A DNA stretch of 64,000 nucleotides from Brugia malayi. Taxonomy: Eukaryota > Nematoda > Chromadorea > Rhabditida > Onchocercidae. The stretch is from positions 19,154,721 through 19,218,720 of the forward strand of contig NW_025062479.1 in NCBI RefSeq assembly GCF_000002995.4. Reading direction: 5' to 3'. Below are positions 12,844 to 24,404 of this stretch, piece by piece. How positions within the stretch are numbered: position 1 is the stretch's first letter; each line of letters opens with the position of its first letter. A program made the translations under genes and the position numbers. The notes under the pieces were generated by a model. It was not told where the DNA came from. It searched no databases and worked only from the letters and a program-made list of their open reading frames with translations.

Positions 12844-14526
12844 ATGGTGAAGCAAAAGCAGGAATCATTTTCGATCCTTAATGAATTCGATTACTCATTT
12901 ACCGTTCGTTTATTAAATTCTACTTATTTAAATTATTCAAAATACTGGGAAGGACTTATGGATGATTCCTTTCATATAATCATTGGAAAGCTTCAATATT
13001 AGTTCAATCCCAAGTGCTAATCATCCTTTTCAGGTGATGTTAATTGGTGATAGTTGCTGTGGTAAAACCTGTTTGTTGGTCCGATTTAAAGATGACGCTT
13101 TTTTAAACAATAATTTCATTTCCACTGTTGGGATTGATTATCGAGTGAAAATGCTTCCATTATTTATGTTTATTGCACATTATTTTATTTTATTAATTGG
13201 AATTTGAAATTACAAAAAATAGCTGAAATAAACGCTCAGTTAGTAAATTACAAACAATCCCTCTTTAATAGTTATTTTTCAATTACAAGAGTTTAAATTA
13301 CTTATTTTCTGTTTCAGAATAAACTGATCAAAGTCAACGATGCTAAGGTTAAGCTACAAGTAAGAGTATCCATTGCATGCTTTTTTGCTTTTCACCTCAC
13401 TTTTTTTTTTTTGTTTCTTCAATATTATGAGAAAAAAAGATCAACTTCATCTCTATGTCTACAGATTTAATAATTTTACACTACAAATTATTTTCCTTGC
13501 AAGAAGTTTATAGAAAGTATTGTGTAAACATTGGTTTTTAGAAATGGAACTTTTTTTTAAAAAAAAGGACACATAATTGTTTTGAGAAAAGAATCAGTTA
13601 GTAATCTTATTTTTTGATACTGCTATATTGCTCAGATCTGGGATACGGCTGGTCAGGAAAGGTTTCTTGCCATAACAACAACTTATTACCGTGATGCTGA
13701 TGCACTTTTGCTTGTTTATGATTTAACGAACCGACAAAGCTTTATCAATATACGAGTAAGTTTAAGAAATGCATGCGATGACATAAGACGTACGTATGAC
13801 ATGGAAGTGCGACATAACCCAGAATCATCGCATCTGTGCATTAGCATAAATAAATAAGTTCAGATTCAATTTGATCAATTTTAGGTTTCAAAGAAAAAGT
13901 AGCCTTTTTAATGTGTTCATTACAGGAGTAATTTTTAGGATTGGCTTACGCGAATCAAAGAAAATGCTAAGGAGACCGTGCTAATAACACTTGTAGGTAA
14001 TAAGATGGACTTACAAAGAGGTCGAAAAGTGAAATATGAAGAAGGAAAACAACTTGCTGAGGTTTGTTTCATTTCAATACTGTCAGTTTAATCTTTCGAA
14101 TTATAAAAAGAATGCAAAAAAACTTCTGCGTGCAATTAACATTCGATCGGTCAATCAATCATCAATCAATCAACCAATCATCGAACCTTTCCTACTGCAT
14201 ATGTAGACCTCCTGCAAGTAGATCTCGCACTAATAACAATGTTTTTCAGGCATATAACATTGCATTTATAGAAACGAGTGCTAAAAGTGGTCAAAATGTT
14301 AAAGAGACATTTCAGGACATTGCAAGGTTGAGTTTTCAAGTGAAGTATTAATTAGACATTATAAGCTTTTTTACAACAAATATTCATACTAACTCATCAA
14401 GTTCGACAAATATTTTTTTGCAGAAAACTTGTCAAGATGAAGAACGGTGAAAGTGTAAAAAGTAAATCAGCAATCGAACTTGTAGATACATTGTCAAAGA
14501 GCTCTTCCTGTTGCCTAACTTTTTGA
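12844..14526 (+). CDS. rab-37: Rab GTPase of the Rab26/Rab37 group
   Basis: Seven exons: 12844-12903, 13034-13144, 13318-13359, 13636-13755, 13939-14061, 14250-14326 and 14424-14526, giving 211 aa. All GTP-binding motifs are present: P-loop GDSCCGKT (25-32), switch [17 protein letters not shown] (73-79), GNKMD (131-135) and ETSAK (160-164). The C-terminus CCLTF (207-211) offers two Cys for geranylgeranylation. The stretch [21 protein letters not shown] is characteristic of the Rab26/37 subgroup, which acts in regulated secretion and exocytic granules. The start is the first ATG of the first splice-consistent exon; an upstream exon cannot be excluded. The locus converges on the IFT22 gene, with about 470 bp between stops. 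The symbol follows the C. elegans name; Rab26 versus Rab37 cannot be separated by eye. Confidence 0.9.
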
Positions 14527-14585
14527 CTATTCGATTATTTTATTCTGATGGTGACACAATAATAATAATAATTATTAATAATCAC

Positions 14586-14634
14586 AACAATAATAATAAT
14601 AATAATAATAATTATTATTATTATTATTATTGTT
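14586..14634. repeat. 49-nt perfect AT palindrome
   Basis: A (AAT)n run turns into (ATT)n to form 24-nt arms (14586-14609 and 14611-14634) around a single A. Both arms include the matching AACAAT/ATTGTT ends. It lies in the 470-bp interval between two convergent stop codons, so it may fall in one or both 3' UTRs and could form a long hairpin in either transcript. Confidence 0.85.
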
Positions 14635-14995
14635 AACAATGAATTATGATTGATTATATGTAGAAAATAATAAGAAAAATTTATAAATGAGTATGTGTAG
14701 TGATAACAATAATAATAATTTATAAATGAGTATATGTTTCACATAAATTTTGATTATAAAATGAAAAAGTTTTACATACGATGAATTTCAGCTATATTTG
14801 CCAATGACATGCAATCAATACACTTATGTTACGAAACCTAAATCAACAATGTCTTGGAATTAATATTTAAAAAAGATTTCAGTAGTAGAGTTTAGATAGT
14901 TTCTGTTCACTACGGGCTTTGTAATATTATTGATAGCAATATTATCAGTTTGATTGTAATTTTTAATTAATCAATAACTAATCACTTTCATGAAT

Positions 14996-16763
14996 TCATC
15001 CAATTCTTCGAAATTTTACATTTGAAATGACTCGAAATAGAAAACCATTGAATTCTAATCGAAGATTGTCATCGTCACGATCGATATTCAGAGGAACAAC
15101 CCGAAGACCACTCATCTGAGGTAACAGAGAAAATTCGGTGATTACTGCGTCATCGGTCATTGTCTTGCTGGACGGCCCGCTGACTGTATACAATAGGACA
15201 AGAACGAGTGAAGGATCAATGTTTCCACGTTGTACAAATTCCTTGTACCTTAACATAAACAAAAACAGATTTGAAACCTTAATTTTACCGATTCATAACA
15301 AAATATTTGATCTACTTACTACTTCTGGTAATCCGGAATTATGCAGTATTTTTACGATTTTCATGTGAAATGGCATTTATTCGGTTGAAGGTGTGGGGGT
15401 ATAATCTAAATTAACAGAAGAGTCATCGATCATTCCATTCTTTTCCGTATTGTTTTGCAAAGAATGTTTTATTTCTTCAAAAAAGATATTTCCAAAACTA
15501 AACATATTATTATTGCCATTTCAAAACCTAAATGTTATTAGCTACTGGTTGATCATACTTGACTTATCAGCTAATTCCTGTTGTAACAAATTTACAGTTA
15601 AGATACTTCACATGGAAATGACCACTAAACCATATAATTCAGCGAGAGAAATAATCCTCATCGCCCTTTCTTAATTAAGGAATTAAAATATGGCACATGA
15701 TACCACGGTAAAAGTGAGGATCCTTTGTCTTGATCAGGCTTACATACCAATATAACGCCATGAGTATTATGTCTGATAGCAGGCCAACATCGTTGATACT
15801 TTTTATCACCACTGCAGTCCCAAAGTTCTACCTCTGCTTCCACTCGTTCTCCATTAAGTTCCAAATCATTGCTTTCGAATTCAACTATTCGTACACCTCA
15901 ATATTATTATAACTTTCTTAATATCGAAAGACTGCTAAGTAGCAGATTATCTCGGGGTTCAAAGGTGAAAACTAGCCTGCAATACTCGAAACAAATAATA
16001 TCTTTAAGAAATTCAATCCTTAAATTTCAGCCTTAAATAATCTTTTAAGATAAAAAACTCTTCAGAGTAAATCTTATTTAAATTTTCGAATCTTTTTTGA
16101 AATGAACAAATAAAGTTTTCACCTCGGGTTGGTCGGTGTATATTGAAACTTATATCGTTTGAATCTGCCAAGTAATTCGATATTGTCGTCTTTCCGCTCT
16201 AATTCATAATGTAATTAGGAAAAACGCTTTTTCCTTATTTTAGCAAACTAAACGTTTATTGTATATACAATTACATGAGCTTACAGATTTTGAAACAGAA
16301 AAAGTTAAAAGTTGTTCGGAAAAGAAAAATGAGTGTTAGTTAACAAAGTTCATTTGATTTGAAAAATTGACTTACATTGTTTCTTTAATAAAAAATCTGA
16401 TCGATAGCAGTAAAAATGACAAATATTTTAAATTGCTGAATCACAAAAAAATTTAACAAGAAACAAAGAAATTTAACATATTTAGATTTCGCTGATCAAA
16501 TAATTATTTGTTACCTAAATTTCCCAGCACAGATATTTAGAAAAAAAGTTTGAAAATTCAAAACGTTGTCTTAACAAAAGTTTTGAGCATTGGATTTTAA
16601 CATGAGACTTAACGTGACCTTTTTCAAATTGACTAATTAATATATATGTTAATTACAAGGACGATAGATTTAGAATTGCTTGAGAGTAATATAATTTTAC
16701 CTTAAGTGGTCCAAGAACAAGAATTTTGATCTTCAAAGGAGCGGTTGTTGTCATCCTTTTCAT
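14996..16763 (-). CDS. ifta-2: Intraflagellar transport GTPase IFT22 (RABL5/IFTA-2)
   Basis: Four exons on the minus strand: 16701-16763, 16123-16198, 15704-15896 and 14996-15248, giving 194 aa (vertebrate IFT22 is about 185). The P-loop is GPLKSGKT (18-25), split by the first intron between K21 and S22. GVRIVEFE and VELWDCSGD (WDCSG at 72-76, replacing WDTAG) followed by CWPAIRHNTHGVILV match the IFT22 signature. The N-K-x-D guanine-specificity motif is absent: the expected position reads VLVLLYTVSG. That is known for this atypical family. IFT22 is a subunit of IFT-B in cilia; in nematodes cilia occur only on sensory neurons. The third exon reads ...LLPWYKEFV when spliced; unspliced it runs into a stop after the TGG codon. 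An alternative start is the ATG at 16754. The assignment rests on the combined block pattern. Confidence 0.9.
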
Positions 16764-17303
16764 TGATGCTATGGAAACTAATCACCATGACTACATCATC
16801 AACTTTCTATATAACAGTGAAATTTTTGCAAGTATGTTGATCTCAAAAAAAACCTGAACTATCTCATCGGTTGACATTCTTATTGCGGAATTTACAAGGA
16901 CTAGCTTACATGACCGAATTACTGAAAATATAATAAAAACGTGCTGGTAAGCAAGAAATTCAAAACTTTTTGAGCGTGTTTCAAACTAATTCTTTTAAAA
17001 GTGATAAAATGGTGAAATTTCAAAACATTGTACGGTTTTCAATTCTTTGGGTGGTTGCTTTAACTAAGGAGTTGCTTAGAATAACTTTGTCTCTCCGTGT
17101 CTTTGGTTACGTTCTTGAATTCAAAATTGATCTAAATAGTTTGAAACAGGTCTAGAAATTAAGTTTAAACATGTTTCGAAATTACATGATATCTCTTGAA
17201 TTTTCACACAAAATCATAGCTTCCATTATGATATGATGAAAAAAGCTTTTTTTAGGCTTAAAATTTTTGGGTTTTGAACTATATATTTATTGCATGATAA
17301 ATA
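16764..17303. promoter_or_regulatory. Divergent intergenic region between ifta-2 and the MSP-domain gene
   Basis: A 540-bp interval between two divergent start codons must carry both 5' regions. I could not identify an X-box (RFX site), expected for cilium genes, with confidence. Function is inferred from position only. Confidence 0.4.
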
Positions 17304-19404
17304 ATGGCTGCCAACACTCCACCAGTAGGAAGCTTACCTCCAGCTTCAACTCCAACCCCAATAGCTGACGCTACAGCTCTACCTGCGGAAAATGTTTCGC
17401 CGACTACTAATACACCACAAGGCGGGGCAAAAGCGCCCGTGGCTGTCATACCAGTGCCAATACCACCAAATAAGCCAAATGAGCCAGCTTTTCAACTTAA
17501 AATTGAGCCAGATACAAGACTGGAGTTCAAGAGTGACAAATTGACGGAAGAACCGTGTCAAATTGAGGTTAAATTGACAAATCCAACGAAGGATAGGCAA
17601 ACATTCAAGGTCTTTTTTCAACTAGAAATTTGTGTCAAAATTAAGTTCATCTGAGAAATTGGGTGTAAAAATGAATGATATCAATTGGTCTGATAATTTT
17701 GTAAAACAACCAATTCGATGCGAGTTAAATGAACATTTAATAATTTCTCCTTCAGTGTTTGTATGTCCAAATTTTGTCTGTCTTAGCTTAGTAAGTCCAA
17801 CAGCTGCAATGGTCAGGAAATACATACATTTCTACAGATACCTCAGATTATACGATTCATAAGACACAGATAGAAAATTTCTCGTATTCATTCCTTGCAT
17901 ATCGTTATTCCAAAAGAAATCAATGAATCCCAGAATGTTCTAGGTAAAATGCACATCGAACGACATTTTTCGGGTACGTCCACCACTTGGATTTTGCGAT
18001 GCAGAAGCTTCGACTCCAATTAAAATTACATTTTCAAGTAAAACAGTGCCTGATAGTGGAAGGCATTATTTTGCATTCTATCATATGAAAAGTAATGAGG
18101 TTTGTTAATACTATGAAATTCTGGTTGATCTTTTGAGGAACTCTTGTCGAAGAAATCAAGAACCACATTTTTTCTTCCTTTCTCAGATTCACTTTTTTAG
18201 TTAAAAAATTCGGGTTAAGGAGACCAGTATCCTCTATTTTCTGAATTCAGTTATTTGATATAATGTCAATAATATGTGCACAGTCGAGAGATATTACGGC
18301 GCTTTCTTTATAAACAGAATGTTTTAGCATTAGACCTCAAAAAGTCAATAACAACATATTACCTAAAAAGATATTAGGAAAGAAATGTATTTAAAAAAAG
18401 TTATATTGACGAAAGGATCGATCATACGATCTGATGATCTGACATTTCAGCACTATTATTTAGAGAAGTGAACTGTACCTACCAATGTGTGATTACATTT
18501 TAATGTGACAGTAACCATAGTCAAAAGGACTATCATCATTTGGCCATTACATTCCTGAGGCTTCTATCATTTATCATTGTAATATATATTAGCGCTATTT
18601 TAAGTCAGTTGCTGCTTTAACATATTATCAATCAGAATGTTTGCTATTCGGATGATGCTGACTATTGAAGAGTTAATAGAATGTTTGAGTAGATATGTCG
18701 TGAAAACTTCTGGTAGATAACGATGATTGATTGTTTGTCATTTTTTGCTTAGATAATATTTTTGAGAAATAGGCTCACTGCCTTCTTATTTCTTTCTTAT
18801 GCACTTTGTTACAATTTCTACCGGAAATGAAAATGAATTACAGATTGTCATTTACATCATTTGCTTCCGGATTCCTAATGCTTTAATGTTATGTGTTATA
18901 TTCTGATTATAAGAAAGTGAGCCGAGTCTCAGCATTTCTGCTTCACAATAATATTTTGATGTATCTCTGTGCAATTGTCAATTTTGGTTTAGCTAACTGG
19001 AAGGAAGCGACCATTAGTACTTCTCTCATTCCTTTTTGTAGCCAGAATCTTTGAGTCCAGGATTGATGGGTGTATTTCAGTACTGGACCATTATTTTATT
19101 TCAGAAAGAAAAGACTGCCCGACAAGTTTGGACACCTCAATCAAAGTTTGAAGGTGTACGCCGTATTATGGTTTACTTCCTCAAAAATGATGGAACTCCA
19201 GTCCCACCCACTGGGAATACACCACAAACTGGTGACACACTGCCAGCAACTGTGCCAACTGGTGGTGCTACTGCACAAGTGGCGGATACACCGGCAGCGA
19301 ATGCATCTGCGCCAGCTGCAGTTCCTGATGCAAAAGCATCAGGAACTGCAGATGAAAAGGCGACAGCTCCGGACGCAAAAAGATCTTCTACTGTGACGAA
19401 ATGA
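17304..19404 (+). CDS. MSP-domain protein with Pro/Ala-rich N- and C-terminal extensions
   Basis: Three exons (17304-17609, 17944-18099, 19105-19404), all introns in phase 0, giving 253 aa. Residues 1-60 are Pro/Ala/Thr-rich. An MSP beta-sandwich domain follows at roughly 61-175: it begins FQLKIEPDTRLEF, continues with CQIEVKLTNPT, FKVKCTSNDIFRVRPPLGF and PIKIT, and ends near VRRIMVYFL. The last 75 residues are again Ala/Pro/Thr-rich with repeated PDAK words. MSP domains assemble into the non-actin cytoskeleton of amoeboid nematode sperm, and many carrier proteins fuse them to low-complexity tails. There is no signal peptide. The second intron is 1 kb. Which MSP subfamily it belongs to cannot be decided by eye. 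A perfect 16-bp inverted repeat sits inside the tail-coding sequence. Confidence 0.9.
19316..19351. repeat. Perfect 16-bp inverted repeat with AAAA loop inside coding sequence
   Basis: Arms 19316-19331 (CTGCAGTTCCTGATGC) and 19336-19351 are exact reverse complements around AAAA. They lie in exon 3 of the MSP-domain gene, where they encode AVPDAKASGT within the low-complexity tail. The mRNA could form a strong hairpin here. Confidence 0.95.
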
Positions 19405-20221
19405 AAGTCAGTTGAAGGAAAAATGTACAAAAAATAATTCGAAAGATGTGCGATTTTCACCTCACATATTTTGAGAAAAAATGACCCGAAAGAAGGATTT
19501 TAAATCCAAGAGTCAATGCTTCATATATCTTTTGTCAATGCAAATAACCCATAATTATCATTATTAATGCAATAAATGACCATTAAAGGTGCTGAGTGCA
19601 ATTGAACAACAATGGTAAAATAAACATGGAGTTGAATATTTTAAACTCTCTGAGTGACTTGATGAATATTTGTAGTTCGAAAGTTCAGTTTATAGATCTT
19701 CGAGCAATTGGAACAGCTGTTTGTACTAGTTAATTTGCTCCTCTACACGCACGTGTATCACTACCTCTTCACATCTGCATTATTTCCTTCAACTTTATCA
19801 ACTTATCGCCACTGATTTCCTGGTATCGATGAACTGCATTTCTGTTGACTTTTTGAGTATTTTTTATAATAAATAATTCTTATTTTACATTTAAAAACAG
19901 TGTGACTCGTCGTAACTTTTCGTATTTTTTTCACGTTTTGATAGATAGTAGAAGAATAAATGTACCGGAAGTGTGCGCGCATAATATCAAATGAATTACA
20001 TGATCTTTGTGTAAGACTAATATCAACCATTCTGTACAATTAAGATACAATTAGAAGCTTATTTCTATACTTAATTTACCTTAAAGTCGCGGATTTCATT
20101 TAGCGAAACCTAGTAATTTATAACTATTAATAAGGGTTCCTTGCTTAACTAATTCATAACTTAACTTGTGAACAAATATTTCTTTTTATTCTAGTTCCAA
20201 TTGGCAAAAGTAACAGTTATA
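19405..20221. other. Intergenic region with a probable trans-splice acceptor
   Basis: About 800 bp between the MSP-domain stop and the syntrophin start. AATAAA at 19571-19576 is a plausible polyadenylation signal for the upstream gene. A TTTTTATTCTAG acceptor ends at 20194, 27 nt before the syntrophin ATG. With no donor exon visible, this suits spliced-leader trans-splicing. Confidence 0.45.
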
Positions 20222-23200
20222 ATGAAGAATCGTGGAAAAAATTTCGATGTTGTAAGTTTTTGTGTTACAGCCTGCATATATATTGTAAAAATTGAAATTG
20301 AGTTCAGATATGCAATAAGAAATAGCTTTGTAGGTACACCACGGTATGGTACTACTCAGTGATGGTAAAGGTCGGGGACGACCCGCACGACTGGAACTTA
20401 CAAAAGGTTGACAATGATCGAAAATTATTCAAAACAGATAGGAAAATACTGTAATGATAAACTTCTGCAGCCAATGTCTGATTAATTCATTTCAATAACA
20501 CTTTGATAAGTCAAAATCAAAACATTTTTTGATATTTTCTAAACTTTAATGGATTCTTCTGACTTAAAAGTAAGCTTCAATTTAGTTAAAATCAAAGCAG
20601 CTCATTTTTTTGGATTACGTAGGTATAAATTTCAGATGTTCTCATTATTCAAATAACTGCTAAAAGCAGTTTTTCCGACGAAACGAAGGATTCGATGATG
20701 GAACTTGATACTAGCATAAGACATGTTAAGTTATGCAAGAAAAGTGACGCTGGTTTAGGATTATCAATCAAAGTAAGTTGGGTAAAATAAAAATAGAATT
20801 TTTCCACTTTCTAACTGGCGAAACTTTTTTCAGGGTGGTAGTGATGGCAATCAGCAAGTTCCGGTTGTCATTTCAAAGATTTTCCGTAACACTCCTGGTA
20901 TGTGCATTAAAAAGTCACTTTTATTATTCTCAATGGTTCGTTCCACTTAAACAGCAATTCAAAATTTGAAGTTGATGATAACCCATAATCGATTTTACTG
21001 TAACGCTTTCATCGCTTTAATTATCCATCATAACTCAAACAATCACCCTGTATGATGATATTGATGTGGTGATATCATGGTAATATTATATCACTATAGC
21101 GGAAGCGTGCGGCCAGCTATATCTTGGCGATGTGATCGTTGAAATAAATGGTCAGTCGACAGATGGCAAAACTCATGATGAAATTGTCCAAATTTTGAAG
21201 GATACTGGAGATGAAGTGACTCTTAGTGTCAGACATTATATACAAATTGCTCCTTATCTAAAGTTCGATTTTACATTAAAGTTAAACATTTATTGGATGC
21301 TCATTAAATTATCTACCTAAGTTTGTGATTTAAGCTTTAACACTCTATATAATGACTTAAGTTATGAAAGATGGGAGAGGAATAATGAATGTTGAATATC
21401 GTTTTGTGAAACCTGTGAAAGTCTAAGTTTTTAATGGCATGATAACTTTAATACTGTAATGATCCATCAGTGCCCTAAAAAAAGAGGTGATGGATTTTGC
21501 AACATTTTTGTACTTCCTATGAAAAAACTTACGAAACTGACGTGACATATTGAAACAATTATCAATGAGAGGATAGCTTTTAACACTTCGATCATATTTT
21601 GTAACATTTGATTCCGTCAGCTTTTTTCGGTGTGTAAAGTCTCACATAACCTTTTCAGGCCGTCAGATTCACTCAGATCACACACAGAAAACGCATTTGA
21701 CCGTCTTTATGAACCGAACACCTGGAAGGTTCAACAATTCATTTATTTAGAGCGGAAGTTTTTCTTAAATATTATTGCTGATGGGATTGTTACAAGGAAA
21801 AATCTGTTTATCTTGTTATGGATTTAAGTAAATATTAAAACTTAAAATCTCGAAATCAAATTTAGAGCTCATTAAAAGTACAGTCATCGGTTCCGGCAGG
21901 TGATATAACTAGTATACGAAGTTCGACCGGTCGAGGTACAGCTGAAGACACGCCAGATGAATGGAAAACGATGGCTAAGATTCCACTACCGATGGCGTTT
22001 ATTACGCGTTATCTGTGGGGAACTGATAAATTGAGGTTATCACTTAAATATAATTTATGTAATACCAATTAAGATATAAAATAGGATTTAATCTCATCTT
22101 ATCAATTTCGTAACTAAAAGTCATAGACGCTGCTGGATCCATTTTAATCAGTTTATGTAAATTTTAAGATATTTTCATTCCTTTTTTTTTTTTTTTTTTT
22201 TTTAAAGATACTTTCATTCAATAGGATATAATCCTCAACTGTTATTCAATCGTTCCCCTAATATAAAGCAATTACCATTTAGCATACTTTCCAATTGCTA
22301 TTAAAATTTTAAATTCCTTTAGAATTTTAGAATAAAATTTTTACGATTTACATAATTTCAAGAGCGCTTAGACTTTCAGAAACAATGCATTCGAAGTTCG
22401 TGCGGTCGACGGCTCATCGACAGGTATTGTACACTGCGAAGATAAAAATACTACGGAACAATGGATTAAACACATTCAGAGTCGCATTACATCGCTCAAT
22501 TATAAATCCATCAAACTGTCAAATAAATATTTGCATAAAAATGAGCAGGTTAGTACTAAGAAGAGTAACAGATCAAAAAATAGCTGGTTGGCTTTGTGTG
22601 TGACAATGTTGAATAATGAAATAATGGGTTAAAAACTTTTGAAACTTTTGCGAAGTTATTGAAATTGTTAGCCTCTCAAGAGAATTTAGAGATTCAAAGA
22701 AGCAAAGGAATCTCATAAAATAAAAATATAAAAGGAAAGGTTGTGACTGTAAGGACTCAATTTGAAAAATTTCCCTTTGTTTCTGCATTGATCCGTATTA
22801 ATTGAAATTTAATAACATTTTCAGATAACGTACATCGGTTGGGTAAGTGAACGATTACCAGAAGAACATTTTAAAGATCCATGTCAACGTTGGGAACCTC
22901 GATTCATCATCCTGAAAGGCGGCGAACTTTGTATTTTCGAGTCTCCACCAGTATGTTGGGCATCAAGAAATTGCTTAGGCTTTTTTTTTAATAATTTGAC
23001 TTTTGTTCGGTCCATAAATACAGCTTTAAATAGAAATTGAATGATTTGTAGCTGAATTCGGATGACTTGAATAAGTGCGTATCGCTATACAAAATTTACG
23101 ATACAGCATTCAAAGTGATGGATAGAGAAAAACCGGCGTTAGACAAACGTGATTATTGTTTCTGGATTGAAACATCCATAAATGGATTGAAACATTACAT

Positions 23201-24404
23201 GTCAGTTGAGAATCATCATCAATTCAATCAGTTTGACGTAGCTTATCACCGTTGTCTGCACAGTACTGTCAACAGCTTCCAGGTATTTACTTGTCCGAAT
23301 TTATCATTCATATCATTGCGAACTTATTTACTTATGTCATTTGTCTGTCCCACAAACATATGCCTTATCATAGCATATATTTAATCATGTTTATCATTTC
23401 TCACCCGTCCTTAATTTTTTGTTTATACTAATTTTCTTGACATCAATTTTTCTCTAAGTATCACATTTTTAATTCTCAGACACGCACATTTGCATGCAGT
23501 TATCAAGGGCGCCCTAGTGGTTTGGTAATTGATATCAAGCAGGGTATAAGCTTATATGACATTCCTACAAAGGTATATTTTCTTTTTCAGAAATTTATCC
23601 AATCACTAAAAAAAATCTTTAATAAATCGTGCGTAAAACCTTTATATGCTTTCTTGAAAAATACCACACTATGTAATGATATATGAAATGAAGATCACTT
23701 CCTCATACTGTATAGCTCTTTATTAAACCTTAACACTTTCTCGTGTGCTTGCTTTTTGCTAAGCATTATTTCAAAATACTTTCAACATCACTGTAAGCAA
23801 TCTAAAATTAAAAAAAATCTTCAATAAATCGTGCGTAAAACCATTCCCATTTATACTTTCTGCAAATTTATAGCGCTACTCGTGGCAGTATCGTTTCTGT
23901 GATTTGGAATCATCATCTGATGATGGAAAAATACGACTCCGACTTATTTTCCGAGATATGCGAAGTTCATCTAGCAATAATTTAGAAATTAAGGTAAGAA
24001 ATATTGGACTGCTGATAGTTAAGCTATGGCCCCGATGATACAAAAACACATTAGCTATACTCAACTTATAACCCTGACAACATTTAACATTTATATGCAG
24101 TACCATACTAATAATAAAGAATGGGAGTTAAACCTTATGCTGTTTAGTTCTTACTAGATCAAAGATCTTAACACTTCTTTCCAATCTATTGAAGAAAGAG
24201 ATAACATACGAAAATGAAACCTGATATGACCGTGGAATACTGCAAAGTGTATATCCCATACATACAGTTTGAGTTTATTGCTTCGTTTTTCAGGATATTG
24301 ATAGTGATGAACTTCTGTTTATTGTGTACACAATGCATGCGTTTTATGTAACCAAAGTTATTGGAACGGATCCGGATTACCTGAAAACTGTTCCGCTTAT
24401 TTAG
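20222..24404 (+). CDS. stn-2: Gamma-syntrophin orthologue (STN-2-like)
   Basis: Thirteen exons: 20222-20251, 20334-20406, 20636-20772, 20834-20897, 21100-21262, 21659-21728, 21866-22035, 22380-22548, 22825-22950, 23052-23282, 23480-23572, 23874-23993 and 24294-24404. Every junction keeps phase, giving 518 aa, almost the length of vertebrate gamma-syntrophin. A PDZ domain (about 64-147) carries the ligand loop GLGLSIKGG (74-82), then VPVVISKIF, LGDVIVEING and DEVTLSV. It is inserted in the first PH domain (LELTKDVLIIQ before it, PLPMAFITRYLWGTDKLR after it). A second PH domain begins ITYIGWVSERL, and the C-terminal syntrophin-unique region ends with SSDDGKIRLRLIF. Syntrophins are adaptors that bind dystrophin-type proteins and, by PDZ, channels and signalling proteins at the muscle or neuronal membrane. 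The reading is in frame upstream to the acceptor at 20194, so the exact start is inferred. Intron 11 contains a dispersed repeat. Confidence 0.94.
23607..23640 (+). repeat. Left 34-nt direct repeat flanking the intronic element
   Basis: This 34-nt sequence (TAAAAAAAATCTT... to CGTGCGTAAAACC) recurs at 23809-23842 with one mismatch. The two copies abut the 168-bp element exactly, as a duplicated target or a tandem-duplication footprint would. Confidence 0.9.
23641..23808 (+). mobile_element. 168-bp dispersed non-coding element, copy 1 (intronic)
   Basis: It lies in the syntrophin intron between exons 11 and 12. A second, nearly identical copy is at 28282-28448 in the same orientation. The last 120 bases (from CCTCATACTGTATAGC to CTAAAATTA) appear identical by eye; the first part differs by small indels and substitutions. 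I see no open frame, no obvious terminal inverted repeats and no A-tail. This copy is flanked by 34-nt direct repeats, the other is not. It is repetitive with certainty; that it is a mobile element is inference. Confidence 0.6.
23809..23842 (+). repeat. Right 34-nt direct repeat flanking the intronic element
   Basis: It matches 23607-23640 at 33 of 34 positions (T/C difference after AATCTT). It ends 31 nt before the acceptor-side exon at 23874, so it lies within the polypyrimidine and branch region of that intron. Confidence 0.9.

Noticed and set aside
15138..15368. 76-codon plus-strand open frame
   Set aside because: Antisense shadow of the last ifta-2 exon, which has the IFT22-like frame.
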